A stretch of 64,000 bases of DNA. Origin: Streptomyces griseoluteus. Lineage in GTDB: Bacteria; Actinomycetota; Actinomycetes; Streptomycetales; Streptomycetaceae. The DNA lies in the NCBI GenBank assembly GCA_000717735.1, contig JOBE01000008.1, positions 186,001 through 250,000 on the forward strand, in the 5' to 3' direction. The notes beneath the pieces were generated by a model that did no database searches, had not been told where the DNA came from, and worked only from the letters and a program-made list of their open reading frames with translations. The position numbers and the translations under genes were made by a program. Shown here one piece after another: positions 58,979-64,000 of the stretch; position 1 is the first letter of the stretch, and every line of letters starts with the position of its first letter.

Positions 58979-60622
58979 TTAGGCCTTGGAGATCTTGGTG
59001 ACGTCGACCCGGTTGAAGAGGTCCATCTCGACGTTCGCGACCTTCTTGCTGTGCGCGAAGACGTTCTTACCGAAGCGGAGCGGGATCACCGGCATGTCCT
59101 GGACGAGGACGTCCTCGGCCTGCTGCCACAGCTTGATGGCTTCCTCGGACGACTTCGCCGCGCGGCCGTCCTCGACCAGCTTGTCGAACTTCTTGTTGCT
59201 GTAGCCGTAGTAGTTCGAGGAACCACCGGTGGTGAACAGCGGGCCCAGGTAGTTCTCCATGGACGGGTAGTCCATGATCCAGCCCATGCGGAACATGCCG
59301 GAGAACTTCTTCTGCTCGACCTGGGTCAGCAGCTCGGCGAACTGCGGGACGGCCTGGCCGACGCAGTCGACGCCGAGGTTCTTCTTGACCTGGTTGCAGG
59401 TGGCGTCCACCCACTCCTTGTGACCGCCATCGCCGTTGTAGCCGATGTTGATCTTGTTGCCCTCGATGCCGCCGGCCTTCGCGAGGAGAGCCTTGGCAGC
59501 GGCCGGGTCGAACTTGCAGGAGTCACCGCAGGTGTTGTCGCGGTAGCCGCCGACGACCGGGGAGACGAACGAACGGGCCGGGGACTGCGAGTCGTTGAGG
59601 ATCACCTTGGTGATCTCTTCGCGGTCGATGGCCATCGAGATCGCCTTGCGGACCTCGGGCTTCGAGTACTTCTTGTCGTACGTCGGGAACGACACGAACT
59701 GGAAGGTCGAGGCCGGGGAGGACTTGAAGCGCTCACCGAACTGCTTCGGGGCGTTCGCGAGCTCGGAGCTCGGGACCTGCGGGATGACGTCCAGGGCGCC
59801 GGCGACGACGTCCTTATACATCGTCTCCTGCTTCTGGTAGATCTTGTACGTCACCGAGTCCACGAGGGGCTTCTTGTCGCCCGTGTAGTCAGGGTTCTTG
59901 ACGACCTTGATCGACTTGTTGTGGTCCCACTTGCCCTCGATCTTGAAGGCGCCCTGGCCGATCGGAGCCTGCTCGTACGCCTTGATGTTGGCGATGGCAG
60001 CGTCCGGCAGCGGGTAGAACACCGTGTAGCCGAGGACGGTCTTGTAGTCGGCGAAGGGCTTCGCCAGCTTGACCGTGAAGGTGGTGTCGTCGACGACCTT
60101 GAGGCCCGACATCTCCTTGGCGGTGGGCTCGGGGGCCTTCTTCGGGCCCTCCTCGCCGTCCGGGTCCGCCGGGTTGAGGGCGTCGTAGCCCTCGATGGTG
60201 GCGAAGAAGTAGTTGCCGTCGGCCGCGTTCGGGCCGTAGGCGCCCCAGTTCCAGCCCTGGACGTAGCTCTTGGCGGTCACCGGGGTGCCGTCGTGGAACT
60301 TCTGGCCCGGCTTGATCTTGACGGTCCAGAGGGTGTTGTCGGTCGACGTCACCGACTCGGCAGCGTCCTCGACCGGCTGGTTCTTGGCGTCGTAGCTGAC
60401 GAGCGGACGGAACAGCGCGTCCAGCACCTGCGAGCCCTCGGACTCGGTCGTCGTCTGCGGAACGAGGCGCTTCGGCTCGGAGATGCCGACGCTTACATCG
60501 CCGCCGGCCTTACCCGCACCCTTGCCCCCCTCTTCCTTGTCCGTGCCGCCACCACAGGCGGTTACTGCCAGGGCGACGACGATCGCGCCCGATACCCACT
60601 TGGCGCTCTTGGCACCGCGCAT
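58979..60622 (-). CDS. oligopeptide-binding lipoprotein, OppA type (operon 2)
   Basis: A 547-aa SBP_bac_5 lipoprotein. ATG at 60622 (MRGAKSAKW) with GAGGAGG upstream; signal peptide with lipobox VTAC, Cys23. Binding-fold signatures FHDGTPVTAKSYVQGWNWG, FPTYDKKYSKPEVRKAISMA and the paired CGDSCKFD conserved in operon 1. Much diverged from the first binding protein, so ligand preference likely differs. The S. coelicolor bldK peptide permease belongs to this type, but its gene order differs. Confidence 0.94.
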   Translation of the reverse strand: MRGAKSAKWVSGAIVVALAVTACGGGTDKEEGGKGAGKAGGDVSVGISEPKRLVPQTTTESEGSQVLDALFRPLVSYDAKNQPVEDAAESVTSTDNTLWTVKIKPGQKFHDGTPVTAKSYVQGWNWGAYGPNAADGNYFFATIEGYDALNPADPDGEEGPKKAPEPTAKEMSGLKVVDDTTFTVKLAKPFADYKTVLGYTVFYPLPDAAIANIKAYEQAPIGQGAFKIEGKWDHNKSIKVVKNPDYTGDKKPLVDSVTYKIYQKQETMYKDVVAGALDVIPQVPSSELANAPKQFGERFKSSPASTFQFVSFPTYDKKYSKPEVRKAISMAIDREEITKVILNDSQSPARSFVSPVVGGYRDNTCGDSCKFDPAAAKALLAKAGGIEGNKINIGYNGDGGHKEWVDATCNQVKKNLGVDCVGQAVPQFAELLTQVEQKKFSGMFRMGWIMDYPSMENYLGPLFTTGGSSNYYGYSNKKFDKLVEDGRAAKSSEEAIKLWQQAEDVLVQDMPVIPLRFGKNVFAHSKKVANVEMDLFNRVDVTKISKA

Positions 60623-61155
60623 GGGTTCCTCCTCATGAGTCCACTTGTCACTACGAGAGGGGCTCCTGGAGACGGCCGACACCCCTGACGGCCCAGGACT
60701 CCAGCGCCCCGAGTGTGCTCGTGAGTCGGCACTCCCCACAGTGCGTGACCCATTGACCCGAGCTCAATGGAGCCAACTATTAAGTACGCCCGGGCTGTAA
60801 ACCACACTTAAGCGGTCTCGTTTTGACAACATCACCAAGGCGCTAGGGGTCAAAATCCGGACAAACCAATCACAGACAGACACGCCCGAAACGGACTGTT
60901 AACACACGTACCGGAGAGCAACGTTCGGAATACGGACGCCTCACCGGGAAATCGGTTTGACTCGGCCGGGCATCCGATCCCGGCTTCTCGCGCCCCTCGG
61001 CGGGCCGTGGCGACCGGCCCAACAGGCCCGTCAACCTCAGAAGTTGCTCAAAACTGTGTCCTATGTCTCCGGCGAGCCGCAAGACTCCCCTCCGACCCGC
61101 TGACCACGGGTCGCACCGCCGCTTCGACCGAGCGGCACCACACGAGGGGAACACC
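60623..61155. promoter_or_regulatory. 533-nt divergent region, opp operon 2 and secreted-protein promoters
   Basis: Contains the perfect inverted repeat CCATTGA-N7-TCAATGG at 60750-60770, an AT-rich run at 60775-60850 (TTAAGTACG, CTTAAGCGG, TTTTGACAAC, TTTTGACAAC reading both ways) that must carry the operon 2 promoter, and GC-rich sequence beyond 60950. No gene with credible start, apart from overlapping non-coding frames. Confidence 0.5.
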
Positions 61156-61740
61156 ATGCGCAACAAGTTCACGGCAGGCCTTGTCACCACCTGTCTGTCC
61201 GCCGCCACGCTGGCCCTGCTGCCGGCCGGCAACGCCCAGGCCGCCGAGATGATGTGCAGCCCGGGGACGCAGAAGTACACCTGGTCCACCGTCAGCAAGG
61301 CTCCGGTCGTCACCCACCGCAAGGCGATCGAGCACTACACCGGCGGCATCGTGACCAAGACCGTCAGCGCTTCGTCCGTCACGACCATCACGGCCTCCGT
61401 CACCGCCACCGCGGGCGTCGAGGTCAGCGGCAGCGTCGCGCTGGCCAGCCTCAGCGGAAAGGTCGGCGTGGAGCTGAAGGCCGAGGGCTCGAAGACCAAG
61501 ACCACGGCCGAGTCCATCACCCACCGGCTGTCCTCCCGCGGCAAGTACGTCCTGTACGCGGGCACCGTCAAGACCCAGGGCTACTACACCCAGTTCCGCT
61601 GCGACCGCGGCACCCGCTGGGTGAACACCGGCAACTACGGCAAGGCCGTCAGCTTCACCGTGGCCACCGAGGGCGGCCTCAAGTGCGGCACCAGCGTCCC
61701 GGCCGGCAGCCTCGCCGCGTACGCCAAGCGCTACTGCTGA
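61156..61740 (+). CDS. secreted protein of unknown function
   Basis: A 194-aa exported protein: signal peptide with GNAQA|AEM cleavage near residue 29, then a Ser/Thr/Val-rich beta protein (SVTATAGVEVSGSVALASL, KVGVELKAEGSKTKTT), two or three Cys pairs possible (CSPG, FRCDRG, KCGTS, RYC). No catalytic motif recognised. Central alternation resembles a pore-forming or beta-sandwich type. GGGGA before ATG at 61156. Confidence 0.75.
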   Translation: MRNKFTAGLVTTCLSAATLALLPAGNAQAAEMMCSPGTQKYTWSTVSKAPVVTHRKAIEHYTGGIVTKTVSASSVTTITASVTATAGVEVSGSVALASLSGKVGVELKAEGSKTKTTAESITHRLSSRGKYVLYAGTVKTQGYYTQFRCDRGTRWVNTGNYGKAVSFTVATEGGLKCGTSVPAGSLAAYAKRYC

Positions 61741-61752
61741 CCTGAGCCCGTG

Positions 61753-61785
61753 CCTGGCGCCCGGGCGGACCACCCGGGCGCCAGG
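61753..61785 (+). terminator. terminator after secreted protein
   Basis: A perfect 13-bp stem (61753-61765 with 61773-61785), 7-nt loop, 12 nt after the stop. Confidence 0.85.
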
Positions 61786-61837
61786 GGGACCTGCGTGACA
61801 GGGGACCTGCGTAACGGGGGGACCTGCGTAACGGGGG
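61785..61837. repeat. three 16-17 bp tandem repeats
   Basis: GGGGACCTGCGTAACGG occurs at 61801 and 61818 exactly, with a diverged first copy at 61785 (GGGGACCTGCGTGACA). Intergenic. Confidence 0.8.
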
Positions 61838-61867
61838 AAGCACCACAAGGCGGGGGACGCCCCGCCG

Positions 61868-61913
61868 AACGCCGAACGCCCGGCCGGAGGATTCCGGCCG
61901 GGCGTTCGGCGTT
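61868..61913 (-). terminator. terminator after typA
   Basis: A perfect 20-bp stem (61868-61887 with 61894-61913) and a 6-nt loop, 15 nt beyond the typA stop. Confidence 0.9.
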
Positions 61914-61928
61914 GGCTGAGCGGCTGGG

Positions 61929-63830
61929 TCAGCCGTTCTTGGCGCGGGAAGACGCACGACCGCGCGCGTTCTGGTCCAGGATGACCTTGCGGATACGCAC
62001 GGCCTCCGGGGTGACCTCGACGCACTCGTCGTCGCGGCAGAACTCCAGGGACTGCTCCAGGGAGAGCTTCCGCGGCGGGACGATCGCCTCGAAGGAGTCG
62101 GCGGAGGCGGAGCGCATGTTGGTGAGCTTCTTCTCCTTGGTGATGTTCACGTCCATGTCGTCGGAGCGCGAGTTCTCGCCGACGATCATGCCCTCGTACA
62201 CCTCGGTGCCGGGGTCGGTGAACAGGACGCCGCGCTCCTGGAGGTTCGTCATCGCGAAGGCGGTGACGGCGCCGGCGCGGTCGGCGACCAGCGAACCGTT
62301 GTTACGGGTCGTCAGCGTGCCGAACCACGGCTCGTGGCCCTCGTGGATCGAGTGGGCGATACCCGTACCGCGGGTGTTGGTGAGGAACTCCGTACGGAAG
62401 CCGATGAGGCCACGGGACGGAACGACGAACTCCATGCGGACCCAGCCGGAGCCGTGGTTCGACATGTTGTCCATGCGGCCCTTGCGGACACCCATGAGCT
62501 GCGTGACGGCGCCCATGTGCTCCTCGGGCACGTCGACGGTCAGACGCTCGACGGGCTCGTGCACCTTGCCGTCGACGAGCTTCGTGACGACCTGCGGCTT
62601 GCCGATGGTGAGCTCGAAGCCCTCGCGGCGCATCTGCTCGACCAGGATGGCGAGCGCGAGCTCACCACGGCCCTGGACCTCCCAGGCGTCCGGGCGCTCG
62701 GTGTCGAGGACGCGGAGCGAGACGTTACCGATGAGCTCGCGGTCCAGACGGTCCTTGACCTGGCGGGCGGTGACCTTGCGCTGCTTGACCGCGGACTTGG
62801 CGTCCGCGCCCTTGCCGGTGCCACCACGGCCGACGAGCGGCGAGGTGTTCGTACCGATGGTCATGGAGATGGCCGGCTGGTCGACCGTGATCAGCGGCAG
62901 CGCGATCGGGTTCTCCGGGTCGGCCAGGGTCTCGCCGATCATGATGTCGGGGATACCGGCGACGGCACAGATGTCACCAGGGCCGGCGACCTCGGCGGGC
63001 TTGCGGGTGAGCGCCTCGGTCATCATCAGCTCGGTGATGCGGACGTTGGAGATCGTGCCGTCACGCTTGATCCACGCGACCGTCTGGCCCTTGCGCAGCT
63101 CGCCCTGCTCGACGCGGAGCAGCGCGATGCGGCCGAGGAAGTTGTCGGCGTCCAGGTTGGTGACGTGGGCCTGGAGGGGGGCCTCCTCGTCGTACACCGG
63201 GGCCGGGACGTGCTCCAGGATGGTGGCGAAGAACGGCTCCAGGCTGTCGCTGTCCGCGGGGACCGTGCCGTTCTCCGGCTTGGTCAGCGAGGCGATGCCG
63301 TCACGGCCGCAGGCGTAGACGATCGGGAACTCGATCTGGTCCTCGTCCGCGTCCAGGTCGAGGAAGAGGTCGTAGGTCTCGTTGACGACCTCGTCGATCC
63401 GGGAGTCCGGGCGGTCCGTCTTGTTGATGCAGAGGATGACGGGCTTGCGCTGCTGGAGCGCCTTGCGCAGCACGAAGCGGGTCTGCGGGAGCGGACCCTC
63501 GGAGGCGTCCACGAGGAGGACGACCGCGTCCACCATCGACAGACCGCGCTCGACCTCGCCACCGAAGTCGGCGTGGCCGGGGGTGTCGATGATGTTGATC
63601 GTGATCGGGGCCCCGCCGTCCTTGGGGTGATACTTCACCGCCGTGTTCTTGGCGAGGATCGTGATGCCCTTCTCACGCTCCAGGTCGTTCGAGTCCATCA
63701 TGCGGTCGTCGAGCTGCTGGTGGGCGGCGAAGGCACCAGCCTGCTTGAGCATGGCGTCGACGATGGTCGTCTTGCCGTGGTCGACGTGGGCGACGATGGC
63801 GACGTTACGGATGTCGTGGCGCGTGGGCAT
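61929..63830 (-). CDS. typA: TypA/BipA ribosome-associated GTPase
   Basis: A 633-aa translational GTPase. G1 AHVDHGKT at 14-21, G2 region REKGITI, G3 DTPGHADF, G4 NKTD. Domains III and V and the C-terminal BipA-specific domain are complete. ATG at 63830 (MPTRHDIRN) chosen; the open frame to 63887 is leader. It binds the 70S ribosome at the EF-G site and aids assembly under stress and cold. A TACCAT hexamer in the upstream gap may be its -10. Counterpart of Rv1165. Confidence 0.95.
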   Translation of the reverse strand: MPTRHDIRNVAIVAHVDHGKTTIVDAMLKQAGAFAAHQQLDDRMMDSNDLEREKGITILAKNTAVKYHPKDGGAPITINIIDTPGHADFGGEVERGLSMVDAVVLLVDASEGPLPQTRFVLRKALQQRKPVILCINKTDRPDSRIDEVVNETYDLFLDLDADEDQIEFPIVYACGRDGIASLTKPENGTVPADSDSLEPFFATILEHVPAPVYDEEAPLQAHVTNLDADNFLGRIALLRVEQGELRKGQTVAWIKRDGTISNVRITELMMTEALTRKPAEVAGPGDICAVAGIPDIMIGETLADPENPIALPLITVDQPAISMTIGTNTSPLVGRGGTGKGADAKSAVKQRKVTARQVKDRLDRELIGNVSLRVLDTERPDAWEVQGRGELALAILVEQMRREGFELTIGKPQVVTKLVDGKVHEPVERLTVDVPEEHMGAVTQLMGVRKGRMDNMSNHGSGWVRMEFVVPSRGLIGFRTEFLTNTRGTGIAHSIHEGHEPWFGTLTTRNNGSLVADRAGAVTAFAMTNLQERGVLFTDPGTEVYEGMIVGENSRSDDMDVNITKEKKLTNMRSASADSFEAIVPPRKLSLEQSLEFCRDDECVEVTPEAVRIRKVILDQNARGRASSRAKNG

Positions 63831-64000
63831 GGGTGCTTGCGCTTCTCTCGGATCGTGGGATGCGGCGTCAGTTCCTCGTACGCCCACCGGGCGGACGCGC
63901 CACGGCTATGTCCTATGGTACGGGGCTGCCGCGCAAGGGGCTTCCCCGGCCAAGATCCAAGAGGGTCGGGCGGGATGCGCAGGGGTGTGGGGAGGTCGTG

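Noticed and set aside
48930..60622. Identification of either permease operon as bldK
   Set aside because: Gene order is binding protein first, unlike bldKABCDE; sequence identity cannot be judged without a search.

Overview
The window is very GC-rich chromosomal DNA of a Streptomyces or a close relative. Third codon positions are almost always G or C, GTG and TTG starts are frequent, several genes look leaderless, and the gene set (mycothiol deacetylase MshB, an ECF sigma factor with HtrA and TatB, a LOG protein, FolP2, DUF3107, DUF3117 and DUF3152) is typical of actinobacteria. Nearly everything is core-genome housekeeping. The only mobile DNA I recognise is one short MITE-like element. I see no prophage, CRISPR array, toxin island or biosynthetic cluster.

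Layout, left to right. 1-1847: cell-surface-type glycosyltransferase and a coupled downstream gene. 2075-12.4 kb: DUF3152 protein with a metzincin-like motif, hydrolase, acidic small protein, TetR regulator, DUF3107, ferritin-like protein, DEAD-box helicase with a long basic tail, second hydrolase, NYN protein. 12.5-22.3 kb: 50-aa protein, MarC, PHP phosphoesterase, DUF6758, SUFU-domain protein, CorA behind a leader that contains a short ORF, LppX/LprAFG-like lipoprotein, soluble MgtE_N/CBS protein, DUF1003 protein, Mrp. 22.4-28.3 kb: minus-strand envelope-stress operon (ECF sigma, anti-sigma, HtrA, TatB), plus a methyltransferase and DUF3117. 28.5-37 kb: enoyl-CoA hydratase, Tag, a DivIVA-like membrane protein, FolP2, LOG, DapE, lysozyme-like protein, secreted low-complexity protein, DapC, ferredoxin. 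36.8-41.1 kb: GNAT, SirB1-like protein, an atypical tRNA and small hypothetical genes, one of them apparently frameshifted. 41.2-47.6 kb: PF12229-type membrane protein, DUF6113, MshB, small membrane protein, S9 peptidase. 47.6-60.6 kb: MITE, membrane protein and two complete paralogous oligopeptide ABC transporter operons in tandem. 61-64 kb: small secreted protein and TypA/BipA.

The order of many genes parallels Mycobacterium tuberculosis. From memory, the right and centre correspond to Rv1165 (typA), Rv1170 (mshB), Rv1177-78 (fdxC, dapC), Rv1202 (dapE), Rv1205, Rv1207 (folP2), Rv1209-11, Rv1220c-24 (methyltransferase, sigE, rseA, htrA, tatB), Rv1229c (mrp), Rv1232c and Rv1239c (corA). The left part corresponds to Rv3207c-Rv3211. 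The tandem peptide-transport operons sit as an insertion between typA and the mshB part of that order.

The best leads for something undescribed are: a 25-codon leader ORF upstream of corA whose Shine-Dalgarno has a 10-nt perfect complement just after its stop codon; an atypical tRNA with C33 and acceptor and anticodon-stem defects; a MITE-like element whose terminal inverted repeat supplies two bases of the stop codon of the adjacent peptidase gene; perfect palindromes in AT-rich promoter regions (12.4 kb and 54.65 kb); and the zinc-protease signature in the DUF3152 protein.
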